A stretch of DNA of 64,000 bases. Origin: Maylandia zebra (Eukaryota; Chordata; Actinopteri; Cichliformes; Cichlidae). Below, piece by piece: positions 23,802 to 56,092 of this stretch. The stretch covers positions 10,535,529 to 10,599,528 of the forward strand of contig NC_135185.1 of assembly GCF_041146795.1 (NCBI RefSeq). Reading direction: 5' to 3'. Below the pieces are notes generated by a model. It did not search any database. It worked only from the letters and a program-made list of their open reading frames with translations, and was not told the DNA's origin. Numbering within the stretch: position 1 is the stretch's first letter; each line of letters opens with the position of its first letter. Both the position numbers and the translations under genes were made by a program.

Positions 23802-23804
<3 letters not shown>
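22245..23804 (+). mobile_element. Tc1/mariner transposon (DD37E type), near full length
   Basis: The left terminus is CAGGGAGTGCAGAATTATTA and the right terminus reads TAATAATTCTGCACTCC. The last bases of the right end are replaced by the GT run. A second pair of inverted repeats lies inside: TGCATAATTATTAGGCAAC at 22426-22444 and its exact reverse complement at 23598-23616. A transposase frame lies between them. A deleted relative with intact ends lies at 62410-62852. Confidence 0.9.
22472..23479 (+). pseudogene. Tc1/mariner transposase, one in-frame stop
   Basis: The frame opens at 22472 (no ATG; KKDLTGSEKSK) and ends at 23479. One TGA at 22769-22771 interrupts it between TRCAIL and DMAKVRKAE. 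Visible parts are an N-terminal helix-turn-helix (VRYLAEGCSSLKIAKLLKRD), a Lys/Arg-rich linker (QQGRKKRVEKPRRQ), and a catalytic domain with VLWTDEM, FMQDNAPSHASK and CSPDLNPIENLW. Counting from the Asp of DNAPSH to the Glu of IENLW gives 37 intervening residues, so DD37E. The stop replaces an arginine-like position by what looks like a CGA-to-TGA change, typical of CpG decay. The element is young but probably dead. Confidence 0.85.

Positions 23805-23842
<38 letters not shown>
23805..23842. repeat. (GT)n microsatellite
   Basis: GT repeats that have replaced the final bases of the Tc1 right end. Confidence 0.9.
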
Positions 23843-23844
<2 letters not shown>

Positions 23845-23967
23845 ATATATCACTGACTTTCAGCTTGTTGTGTGTTTGTGGACATATGACTGACTTTAAT
23901 TATTAAACATTAGCACATAAGTGTCGTCATATTCAGTACTTTTGACAGTTCACTCTTCGGCCGCTCC

Positions 23968-24348
23968 AACTTATTAGGGAAATTCCACATACATAAATGT
24001 CAATTTCAAAACTAAACCCCATCATTTAATTTGTTTTTGATTGAAATTGAATATTACTTAAACTCTTAAACTTTTTTTTATTGGAAGTTAATTTATCATT
24101 GATTGAAATTCATTCAGAAATGTTTAAGGAATGAGCTGTCACAACTTTCAAGTACAAAGTTGTTATGAAGTCTGTCACATTCCCCCCCTTTTTTCTTTTT
24201 TTTTTTTATCATTTATTTATTTATCCTTCTTATTTCATTGTACTGTATATTGTTACTCTTATTTGCCTTGTATGTCTACTGTACAAACTGAACTGGAATG
24301 ACTGACTGTTCGCTTTATAATTTCAATAAAGTTTTGAAAAGAAAACCC
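23968..24348 (+). mobile_element. 5'-truncated L1-type LINE, 3' end only, with 15-bp target duplication
   Basis: The segment ends TTTCAATAAAGTTTTGAAAA and is flanked by CTCTTCGGCCGCTCC on both sides (23953-23967 and 24349-24363). It matches the 3' part of the L1 copy at 26.0-27.5 kb in inverse orientation (TCATTTAATTTGTTTTTGAT, TTGCCTTGTATGTCTACTGT). Only 3' UTR and the end of ORF2 are present. Confidence 0.85.
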
Positions 24349-24604
24349 CTCTTCGGCCGCTCCCTTCTGCCGTAATTTGCAGCAAAATTATCCACACCCA
24401 CCGCCACGCTATGAATTGTGGGATATATGGGACCACGAAGCGTGCACCGGACCACGCTTGATATTTGGGGAAATCGACGGCGCATTTGGAGTATGCATTT
24501 GAAGCACACTTCGAATTGGGACAGCCGTCGTCGCGTGGCGGTGACGTAACCGCACTTAAAATGCGTACTTCATTGGGACACAGCCCCTGAGTTGGGACAC
24601 AGCC

Positions 24605-25456
24605 GTTGGCACCTGCGTGAGTTCATCTCCATGAAGGATGTCTGCTTTGTCCAATCAGGATGAGCCTTCCACCTGTCAGGAGCCTGGTGGCTTCGGAGAC
24701 AGATTTTTCTATCCTCCAAAACAAAGCATGGCAAAAAAAAAGTTGGATATAATTTAACAAAAGTCTCATATGTTGAGGGTGTCACGAACATATTGTCTTG
24801 ATTTGACCAGGTTGGGTCTTCTCAGTGCTGTTTGAGCTCATTAATAAAGTGTAGGCTGGTTTGGTTCAGTAGGACATGATGAGTGATGACTGTGTGTCTT
24901 TAAATAAGAAACAACTGACAGGAGGCGATACGGTGTGAACTGCTCTGCATGAGACAGAAAATCATTTTGATTAAACATCTGACCCACCGTCACATCTCCG
25001 TCACTAAACCACATGTGATAAAGGAGAACCTGGTGTTTATATGAGATGTCCTTATTGTTCCATACTAAGGCTCTGTGTGGGGAGAAGAGGTGAATCCTGT
25101 GATCACAGGTCGTGGTTTCTCCTGATGATGTGCCACGTCCAGCACAGCTGAGGTGCTGCGATTGGCCTGAGGGACCAGATCTCCTCCACTCCTCTTTGAT
25201 GGTCTCAACAGAGCCTGAGGAACTCATTCATTTATTCTGCAGCTCTGTTATCTTTTCATCAGCTTCACCGTCTCCTTGAAGACTGAGATGAGAGCTTCAC
25301 TGATGGCTCTTGATTGTGTTTTTTGAATTTGATCTCTCGTTGATCTTATCACAAATATTATGAATGATATTGTTTTGGTCTTAGACACCTGAGAAGCTGC
25401 TCGGGTAGATGATGTTTCTTTGTGTTTGACACACAATCGTCCAATCTTAGATTTGC
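24605..25456. other. Intergenic, no gene seen
   Basis: A 128-codon minus frame (24841-25227) has no recognisable family, and its start falls in AT-rich spacer. Nothing else notable was seen. Confidence 0.4.
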
Positions 25457-25534
25457 ATTATATTTATATTATATTTATATTTATATTTATATTATATTAT
25501 ATTTATATTATATTATATTATATTATATTATATT
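25457..25534. repeat. AT-rich microsatellite (TATAT/TATTA units)
   Basis: About 78 bp of TATTA, TATTTA and related units. Confidence 0.85.
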
Positions 25535-26030
25535 GACCTATCATGAATAAATGGCGCCCTCTAACGGTCACTTGCTGTAACTGCTGCAAACGTGTTAATG
25601 CTTCATGCACGATCCTGCCGGGATTCCGTAGTTTTGCTTCCACATGTCATCAGGACGAACCGGCAGCTTCATACAAAAAGAATAAAAACTCAGAAATCTT
25701 GTTTAGTTTAAAAACACGAGACGTTTAAACTTCACGTTAATATTTTTTAAACTAACAAAAGTTATAAAATTATTAACGAAGGTTTGTTGTACTAATGTTG
25801 TACTAATGTTCGCTCAAACACACGTTTTAATATTTGGTTTGAAGACTTTATACAGCCTGAACATCATCATCATCATCAGCATTATTATTATTATTGTTTC
25901 AAATACTTCCCGCTGCTCGTCTTGCCTGCAGGTGAGGACCAGGTGTTCAATTAATTAATTAGACTCTTTAAATCCTTTGAATGAATCCTGATATTTAATT
26001 AAAACACCGGAGATCACGTGGGTTATGTTC

Positions 26031-27484
26031 TCTTTTTTTTCAAACTTTATTGAAATTACAAAGTGAACAGCCAGTCATTCCAGTTCAGCCTGAACAGTAG
26101 ACATACAAGGCAAATAAAAGTAACAATATACAGTACAATGAAATAAGAAGGATAAATAAATAAAGGAAAAAAAGAAAAAAAGAAGTGAAAAAAAAAGGGG
26201 GGGGGGGATGTGACAGACTTCATAATTTAGTACTTGAAAGTCGTGACAGCTCATTTGTTAAACATTTCTGAATGAATTTCAATCAATGATAAACCTTTTT
26301 TATTGGAAGTTAATTTAAGAGATTTTAAATAATATTCAATTTCAATCAAAAACAAATTAAATGATGGGGTTGAGTTTTGAAATGTACATTTATGTATATG
26401 GAATTTCCCTAATAAGATATAAACATTGACAATGGCACATTTTTTTTTTCTTTAGTTTCAAAATAAGTGATAATGTTCTTCCCTTCAATTTTGATTTCGT
26501 ATGTTGTCTTGCACAGTATATAATTTTCAAGCTCTCTCCAAAATGTAGCACTATATGAACAGCCATAAAACAAATGAGTAACACTTTCAAGTTCAGTTTT
26601 ACAAAAGGTACATTTTCTATCAATGTCACAGAATCTTGAAATGTACATGTTGGATGGATATATGTTATGTAATATTTTCAAATGTAATTCTCTAACTTTG
26701 TTTGTAATACAAAATCTAAAAGGAACAAGCCACGCTTTATCCCAGTTGATATTATCAAAAATAGCATTCCAAAAAAACTTCCCTCTTGGAGTTATTTTCT
26801 TTGCATTATACAAACATTCTCTAATATGTTTATTGGTGCATTTGTTGCTTAAGAAATCAATACCATTTATATAAAGAGTGTTAACGGATGCATGTGGTGT
26901 GTTCTGTTTTTGTAGCTTTTCATCAACTCAGTCAGTCCGCTGGGAACGGACTTTATTACAGAGCTAAAATCTTTAAATTTGATAGGGAATGTTTTTTCTG
27001 TAATAAAGTCATTGTAACTAAGTAGCTGGCCTTCAGAGTCAAATAAATCTTTTAAATAGATTATATTTTTATCAATCCAATTCTGCAAATATAGTGATTT
27101 GTTCCTCTTAGTAATACATTCGTTATTCCAGATAATAGATCTATGTGGAGAAAAGTTATGTGAATAACATAATTTCCAAGCCAACAATGCCTGTTGATAA
27201 AATGCAGACATTTTAACTGGTAACTTTGATATACTGTAACTACAAGACAATAGGAAGTGTAAACCTCCAACATTTCTAAAAATGTTATGTGGAATGAAAT
27301 GCCATAATGATCCAGGAGATTTTAAGCGTTCTTTTAGCCATTTCACCTTAAATGTATAGTCCAGGACCCATGAAGTCCAGAAGGCCAAAACCACCTTTAT
27401 CTTTAGGTCCACAAACAATGATTTTTTTAGATGATGGTGCTTATTCTTCCATACAAAGTTAACAAATAAGTTATTAACATTTTT
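26031..27484 (-). mobile_element. 5'-truncated L1-type LINE with 15-bp target duplication
   Basis: The element lies on the minus strand with its 3' tail (AATAAAGTTTGAAAAAAAA) at the left. ACGTGGGTTATGTTC flanks it exactly (26016-26030 and 27485-27499). The minus-strand frames 27484-26867 and 26813-26409 together give the C-terminal part of an L1-like ORF2. They include the knuckle CTFCKTELESVTHLFYGC with C-x2-C-x8-H-x4-C spacing. The two parts are in different frames, so at least one frameshift is present. No reverse transcriptase core remains. Confidence 0.9.
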
Positions 27485-27547
27485 ACGTGGGTTATGTTCC
27501 CAGGTTCTCAGATAGATTATGACTGACGTCATGTACTTCCTGCAGGT

Positions 27548-27574
27548 TCACGTGACGCTCTCACGGTCACGTGG
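27548..27574. promoter_or_regulatory. Paired CACGTG E-boxes (M-box/CLEAR-like) upstream of lgals8
   Basis: TCACGTGA at 27548-27555 and TCACGTGG at 27567-27574 lie about 215-240 bp before the lgals8 ATG. TCACGTGA is the core bound by the MiT/TFE factors (TFEB, MITF). The motifs are seen; their use is inferred. Confidence 0.5.
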
Positions 27575-27627
27575 GTGGGCTTCATCCGTGTTGTTGTTGA
27601 TCGGGTGCCGATCACATGGTAGGATTT

Positions 27628-27639
27628 TGCGCATGCGCG
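27628..27639. promoter_or_regulatory. NRF-1 site in lgals8 promoter or 5' UTR
   Basis: TGCGCATGCGCG matches the palindromic NRF-1 consensus YGCGCAYGCGCR at every position. It sits in a locally CpG-rich stretch (27.6-27.8 kb) and suggests a TATA-less, broad promoter. Confidence 0.6.
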
Positions 27640-27788
27640 AGCTGTTAATGGCTGATGGAGAGAAGATGCCCACTGCCTCCATCCCCGTGTAGCGCAGGAG
27701 AGCTCCAGCCCGCTCCCGTTTGGCGCGCATTGCGCAGACTGCCGTTTTTCTGCACAGCTGCAGGCCGCAGTCCGACACGAGAGGCCCG

Positions 27789-30700
27789 ATGTCCGTGGCT
27801 AACGCTAAACACACGGTTCTGAATCCGGTAAGCGGATTATTATTATCATCATCTCCATCAGCCCTCTGATGGCTGCATGCTCTGCTGTCTGCACGCATGC
27901 AGTTTCTAGCGCTGTCCGCACATCTGCCCACACACCTGTCCACATCTGTCTGTCTGACCACACTCGAATGAAGACACGAGGCTCTCTGAGGTTTCCATGT
28001 CCGCTCTGCAGGTGATCCCATACACTGGACCCATACCTGGTGGCCTGCACCCCGGGGAGATCATCATCGTCCAGGGCACCGTCCCCCCCGATGCTGACAG
28101 GTAAGATTCAAATCAAACAGCAGCAGTTTGTTCTGTTCATGCAGGAAAACTAACAAAGAAAAAATCTCCCCCTGCAAACATTTTCAGCTAAAAGAGAATG
28201 AAAGTTGACCCATGACGCTGTTTTCAGGTGTGTGTGATATTTACTGTATTACTGAACTCTTCCATACCTGCTTTGCTTGATTTAAAGTTCACAATAATCC
28301 TTCTGTATATTATTCTGGGACTAAGTGCAGCATCTCAGTCCATCCTGCCTGAAACAAGCCCCCTTTGTTCTGATTGGCTGCCCCTCACCTGTCAAGTTTG
28401 GTTTATGGATTTTGCTGCAAATTCAAAAACTTCATTTTGTGTTGATTTGTAAAATTATTTATACTTAATAGTTTCACAAGTTGTATAAGCAAAGGATATT
28501 TAAAGTGCTTATTATAAACTGTGGCACCTTTCACAATCATATAGATTATATTATTGAACCATAATTATTGATCTTTGTATAACTTTAATGTTCTAGCTGC
28601 TGCTGATTGAGATGATTTTTATATTGCAGGGTAGCTTGTATCTGTGCAGGTGTGCTGTCACATGTTACCGATGCTGCTCTGTCACAGAGGGGAAATGCTC
28701 GAGAACCTGCTGACGTGAAATATTCAGTAATTCATATTTTGGTGAAAGCAGCAGCATTACATGTGAAGCAAATGAGTGAAGCTGAAAAGAGGAAGTGATG
28801 GTGAATAGTTTGTTTTTATTGAAATAGTGTTTCCACACACAGCGAGGCCTCCTGTGGTTTGTTGTTTCCAGATGTTACAGCTGTTTTATGTTCGCTGATA
28901 AAACGAAACTTAAATCTTTCTGCTGTGAGTTTGTAGCACAAACGTCTCTGACTGCAGGTGCTGTCCGTGGTTCTGATCAAAAGGTGAAACGATGTTGAGG
29001 TTACTGCTTATTGATATGTGATATTATTTTGGTGTGTACAGTGTGCGTGGGGGGTTGTGTGTCTGTTTAGGTACGATGTAGCAGCAAGGACCCAAAAACT
29101 CCGGAGCCTCTCACAGAGCTGTTCACTTCTCACTCATGCTGGAGACCCAATCTGCTCAGTTCTGTTTCTAGATTAGAGATCAGCAGGTTTGAAATCATCG
29201 TCTGCTGGCCAATCAGAAAAGTGCCGCTGTTCCTGGACCCTCACAGGGTCTGACGGTTTTTACCATCCAAAGTCTTTATGTCATGAGCATCAGTGAGAAC
29301 TATAGAAACTTAATTCCTGATTTATTTACATTTCCTCTTTCCTTAAACAGCTCCGACACTGCAGCTCAATCAAATGTCTCACTCACATCTAAATGTTCCT
29401 TTAACCTCCTAGGACCTCCATCCACATATGTGGACATCACATTTTGGGTTATTTAGACCAAAATACTCAATTTTGCTCTACGAGGGCCTGATATCCACTT
29501 ACGAGGACATTATGCTGCCACTGTTCTATCAGAATTTTAAATGAATATCCTCATATGTGGCTCTGATTTTTCTTAAAAACAAAAATAAGGTAAAAAAGAA
29601 AATCTGGTAATTCTTTGTTTTTACATTCATCGGGCCCCAATGAGCCCAAATATCAAAGAGAAATTAAAAATGCTGCTGTGGAAGAGTTCAGGTCTTAGGA
29701 GGTTAATGAAGATCCGTTCACTGCCAACTCTTTCCTTCCTGATTCAAATAAACTTTATGAACACAGACTGACTGAGCAAAGCTCTGGATGCTCACACACA
29801 CTCAGTCTGTATTTAACTCGTCAGCTTTGTCTTCATCTGTACACTCAGCCACTTCACTGTCAGTAAACCTGATTGGTCAGATGCTGAAACCCCGCCTCCT
29901 GCTGGGTTTACTGGGATCGCTGAGAAGTTACCCTGGATGTGCTGATCTGTGCACATTCAATTCCAGTTGCAGAGAACAGGTCCAGGATCAGTTTGGCTGA
30001 TATCAATGAGGTTGTTATTCTCTTCGGTGATCATGCATCGCTCCCAGCTCTGCTACAGTCAGACCACTCAAAGTCTCTCTCTCTTTTCTTTAAATCACAT
30101 CTGAGAGCTCAGCTGTTCTGCCAACTGGGTTCAGAATAAAAGGATGGAGTTACATCCACGTGGAGTTTAAGTTAAACGTTGATGCACGACATGATTTAAT
30201 GGGCAGTTAAACTTTGTGCAGGTTTCAGATCGACCTGTCGAGTGGCTGCAGCACCAAACCACGCTCTGACGTCGCCCTCCACTTCAGCCCTCGCTTCAAG
30301 GGCTCGCCCTGTGTGGTGTGCAACTCCCTGCTGCAGGAGAGCTGGGGCAGAGAGGAGACGCTCCACCAGCTGCCCTACAAGCGCGGCGCCCCCTTCGAGA
30401 CGATCATCCTGGTGCATGAAGACGCCTTCAAGGTCTGTGAGCCCGAGCTGGTGGAGATGGTAGGCCTGCATGTGGAACCGAAAGATAACGCTCCTTGTTC
30501 ACCTGCAGGTGGCGGTAAATGGAGCGCACCTGCTGGAATACAAGCACAGAATTCCTCTGAACAGGGTTGACACCTTCTCCATCTGTGGGAAAGTCAGGGT
30601 GAACGCTATCGGCTACATCCCAAACTCAGTGAGTACATGTCTTTCTCATATTTCAGGTTTTTTGCCGCTCGTGTCTAAATGTGTGTTTTCTCCCTCTCAG

Positions 30701-31384
30701 GCAATATTCTCAGAATCAGGGGACCTGGTGAGTTTTTACCTTTAAACTGCTAAAACTCGATCACATGTCCAAACTCTTATCAGACGTTTAGGTTTCACTG
30801 CTGTTTCAGAGCCTCCCTTACAAAGGCAGCATCCTCAAAGGCCTGAGCCCAGGACAGCACATCACAATCAAAGGGCAGGTCAGCATGTATCCTCACAGGT
30901 AAACATTCAGACACGTATATGAATCTGTGTGCGAGTTATCCAGGACCGCCCATCTCACAGTGATGCACGCTCATACATTGCTCCAGTTTTACCGTGAACC
31001 TCCGGAACAGCCGGACGGAGAACATCGCTCTCCACCTGAACCCCCGCATGAAGTCCAGCGTGTTCATCAGGAACTCGTACCTGGGTGAGTCCTGGGGTCA
31101 GGAGGAGCGGGAGCTGCCCTTCTTTCCATTCTCCTCAGGAGAATACTTTGAGGTAAGGACCACCTGCAGCTTCTCAATGCTTTTAAAGGCCTTCTGCTTC
31201 TTCAGAGACTCTTTTTTTAAAATTTCTTCCTCAGATCCTTCTCCTCTGTCAGCCACATCGGTTCAAGCTGGCGGTGAACGGCTCGCACCTGTTCGAGTTC
31301 AGACACCGGGTGCAGGACCTGAGCAGCATCGACCAGCTGGAGATCATGGGAGACCTGGAGCTCACCGACGTCAAGCTGTGGTGA
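27789..31384 (+). CDS. lgals8: Galectin-8 (tandem-repeat galectin), complete
   Basis: The eight coding exons are 27789-27827, 28012-28100, 30222-30432, 30509-30628, 30701-30727, 30810-30898, 30987-31152 and 31235-31384. All have GT-AG borders, and the sum is 891 nt (296 aa plus stop). ATG at 27789 ([13 protein letters not shown]) is placed as in mammalian galectin-8. The first carbohydrate-recognition domain carries [18 protein letters not shown] and WGREE. The second carries [26 protein letters not shown] and ELTDVKLW. The Arg of KPR in domain 1 is the position that gives mammalian galectin-8 its preference for 3'-sialylated or sulfated glycans. Domain 1 has HFSPR where the usual motif is HFNPR. 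The linker is short, with a 9-residue exon. Galectin-8 binds cell-surface glycans and also marks damaged endosomes and lysosomes. No signal peptide is present, as expected for galectins. Confidence 0.95.
29405..29702. mobile_element. piggyBac-like MITE in lgals8 intron 2
   Basis: TTAA stands at both sides (29401-29404 and 29703-29706). The inverted ends CCTCCTAGGACC and CCTCCTAAGACC match in 11 of 12 bases. The body is 298 bp with no coding sequence. TTAA duplication is characteristic of piggyBac elements. Confidence 0.65.
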
Positions 31385-31649
31385 CTCGCACGGAAACCGG
31401 CGTCACCGATGCTCCTGGGTTCTGGTTATCGTGCTAAATTAGCTTAGCCACAGCAACCTGGGCGTGGATGGTTCTAAGCTAGTCTGGCACGGAGGCCGTG
31501 GACGGGTCTTAAATGAACGGTTTCCAGCTGAGACTGGATGATGCATGACAGTAAGCCGTGCTGCAGCTGACTGTGGTGTCCCTGGACCGTTTCTTTTCTT
31601 GTCTCTAGTGCATCTCTGCTGTGATACAGCCTGTGTAACTAAACCCGGA

Positions 31650-31655
31650 AATAAA
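31650..31655 (+). terminator. lgals8 polyadenylation signal AATAAA
   Basis: AATAAA 266 bp after the stop codon. No further exon-like sequence follows before the convergent zdhhc14 end. Confidence 0.65.
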
Positions 31656-33277
31656 TGTGAATGTTAAGAAGCTCTCGACACCTGGCTCTGCTTACGTGTT
31701 AATTATAAGACTGTCAGCAAAACAGTGAAATAAATACAAGGACTGCATTCTTCTGTACAGCTCACATAGAAAACAAAATCCAGGAAGTGCAGTTTTTACT
31801 GCATCATTGAAGTCACAGCTTTCATTTGCATTAGTTTTTAATCACTTTAAAATAATATTTGAAATACATGAAAATGTCCCACACACCTGACAGGCAGCAC
31901 TCTGTGCAGCGCGAGATAATAAGATTTAAATAACTGACAGGTCCGTCAGAGGAGCGAGTCCTGCTCCAGTAATCTGAGGTTCCCTCTCGTCTCCTTTATA
32001 ATCACCTGTGGTTAAAAATGTAACCCAGTCAGGCTGCATGTGTCACACATTATTTAATGACAAACGTGTTCCTGTTATCCTGCTGTTATCATTCAAACCT
32101 GAGGATGATCAGCAGCCTTCAGCGATTCTTCACCTCCTCAGATCCATCATCGGGAGCCTTTTTTAAATTTTATAGCCTCACATGTTCGCCGGCCTCCGTG
32201 GATTTGGACCCCCATAGCAAAGATTTAAAAGTGTGCTCTCCAGAATTGTCTCGCCAGTAATAAAACACGTAAATAAAAACAAAATAAACCTGAATTTCAT
32301 TCATAACAGAAAGGAAAACATCAAATGTAAAGCTCATTTTGAATTTGATGACAGCAAAACGTCAAAGAGAAAAAGGTTAAAAAGCAGCTGGAGGAACATT
32401 TTTCAGCAGCGCAGTCATGTGACTGGGTACTAAAAAAAAAAAAAAAAAAAAAATACACAGAACAGAGGTTCACAAAAAACAGTTTATAAAATGTTCCTGA
32501 CACAAATGTGAAGATTTCAAACGTGTGCAGACTTTTAGAAACATGTTGCTGCCCTCAAAATCAAAATTAGCCAATGCGCTTCATCTTCTCAGTTTGAATA
32601 TTTGAAATGTTTTTTTGTTTATGTTCTATTATGAATAAATTATGGGTTTAAGAAGAATATCCTTAAATCTTATTATTTACATTTTAATTCCTCCCAACTT
32701 TCAGGAATTGTGTTTGCAATTCTTTAACTTCCCAAACACAAACATGGTTTTACTGTAACCGCCCACAGAGGGGTCACAGACTGATGACGAGGCTCAGATA
32801 TTTTTGTGGCTTTTGTTGGTCAAAAACTGAAATTCAGGGATCCTTAAATAATAATGTGATTTTTGTTCGTCTCAGCAGACCAACAGAGAACTGAGTCATC
32901 ACGCCGTCTTTTAGCCTTTAAAGTCAGCCTACAGCTGGTGTGACATCACACTAATGTTAGTAAAGATGAGGCTGATATCCTTTCCTCTTGGTTTCATAAG
33001 AGTATGTAAATTTAAATCTTAGCTGCAGTGTTTCTGCTCGACCACAAGGGGGTGGAAGAGCATTAAAGTGGGAGTGTCAGTTTCTACCAAACCATCAGCG
33101 TCTTTGGCCACAGACTGACCCTCTGAGGTGTGGACCCACAGCTCTTCTGTTTCAGGCCTTTTCTGTGCGTCCAGCTAAGAGCTCAAAATCATCCATAAAT
33201 GTTAAAACGTCAGCATCACATGACTGTCACACAAACGCCTTCGATAGAAACGCAGCCAAATGTGATAAAAAGATGGT
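31656..33277. other. Spacer between convergent lgals8 and zdhhc14
   Basis: AT-rich DNA with a 21-bp A-run near 32,431-32,451 and no supported gene. The two genes end tail to tail here. Confidence 0.5.
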
Positions 33278-33283
33278 TTTATT
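33278..33283 (-). terminator. Candidate zdhhc14 polyA signal AATAAA
   Basis: AATAAA on the minus strand 500 bp after the zdhhc14 stop codon. Other, more distal signals are possible because mammalian ZDHHC14 has a long 3' UTR. Confidence 0.45.
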
Positions 33284-33782
33284 AATATCCACAGGAAATA
33301 TAATCTGTAAGTTGTAATAACCATAGTACAATACAACAGTCTCTTTTACATAGAAAAGCCTGATGATATGCAACATGAAGACATCAACCATCGCACTGCT
33401 GACCATGTCCAAGAAAAGAAGGCAAGAAGACACCGTCCAATCAGCAACGGGCACACAGGAGAAGGTTTTAGAAAAGAAGTGAGTCAGAGCTGCGACGCTC
33501 AGCCTTCTCACCCAAACTTTTATTTTGGATTGAAGTGGAACAAAAACCTGAAACGTCTCCTGTGAAGTTTCCAAAGAGTTAACGGATTAAACTTCCCCGG
33601 AGTTTCAAACAAAAATAACAGGAAGGATCTTCCAGCTCCAGCTGCAACGTTTGGGAAGAAAAACGTCAGAAGACAAATCTGATTTAGGTCCACAGGTTCC
33701 AACAGCTGAGTTTAAACCACCACCTGTGAGCGTGGGTGGGGGTCAGCAGACTTCGGTGATCTCAGTGTTTTCATTGGGGGCG

Positions 33783-55210
<21,428 letters not shown>

Positions 55211-56032
55211 CTTGGGGAAAATAAAGGAGAGAGACATAAAGATCAAAGAGAAAAGACACCTGATGTCAAAGCTCCCACATACGCTGCAGCGTGCACGTGG
55301 CGTTATTGCTGTGGGCGTGTTATCACTACTGCACTGGTAGGGTGACACCAGATTCAAATACATTAAAAACAAGGAGAATACTTGTCACAGGATTACTACT
55401 GAAGTGCCAAAATTTAACTCAATATTAGACAGAAAATCTAGTGCATGATGCATGTTATGAAAGGTGATCCTGTCCACTACTGAACTGATAAATCCATTGA
55501 TAATCCTGGTCTTTACATTTAAAATGATCCAGTTTGCTTTTGAGTGCCTGAATATGAGTAACTATAGATGGAAATGGTTGTAATTCCTAAACAGTTAAAG
55601 CAACACTTGCTGAATCAAAGCTGAAAGTCTGCACTATAATCACGTCTTGATCCTGTGTGGTTAACAGAGGCAAAACTACACACCGTGTGTCGCTGTTCAA
55701 ATACTAACGAACCTGACTGTAAAACTGCACCCAGGTCAGGCACTACTAAGTGGAATTAATACAACAATGCTCAGATTCCATTATGAAAAGAAAAAAGAAA
55801 ACCGCTGCCAAGCTGCTCTGAATGGCTTCTGGTGGCGGAAGACAGCGGAGATGACAGGCTAAACGGTAAAGATGAGCGCGATGGCGGTCGTGAAAAGGTA
55901 TAGACTGGATCCCATTATTGCTCTGCTTGCTTTGAGCACTCTTACACATGCTGAGAGCAGGAGATTGTGTGAGTGGGAAGATAATTTTGTGATCATTTAC
56001 ACAGAAGCCTGTAGCATTGCCAACAGAGTGGT

Positions 56033-56033
56033 G

Positions 56034-56092
<59 letters not shown>
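56033..56092. repeat. (TGCG)n tetranucleotide microsatellite
   Basis: About fifteen TGCG units. Alternating purine/pyrimidine with CpG makes it a strong candidate Z-DNA former. Confidence 0.95.

Larger units (their letters stand above)
21774..24604. mobile_element. Outer DNA transposon with GGCTRTGTCCCAA inverted repeats, carrying two later insertions
   Basis: The left end is GGCTATGTCCCAATTCAGG. The right end, read inward, is GGCTGTGTCCCAACTCAGGG, followed by a second GGCTGTGTCCCAATGAAG. GTT flanks both sides. Inside lie a TA run, a Tc1/mariner copy (22245-23804), a GT run and a truncated L1 (23968-24348). The remaining sequence has no transposase frame, so the host is non-autonomous. The 3-bp duplication is compatible with PIF/Harbinger elements but is weak evidence. 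The superfamily is not settled. Confidence 0.6.

Noticed and set aside
27548-28021. 157-codon minus frame over lgals8 exon 1
   Set aside because: It lies antisense to a CpG-rich promoter and exon. GC-rich DNA leaves frames open, and no motif is present.
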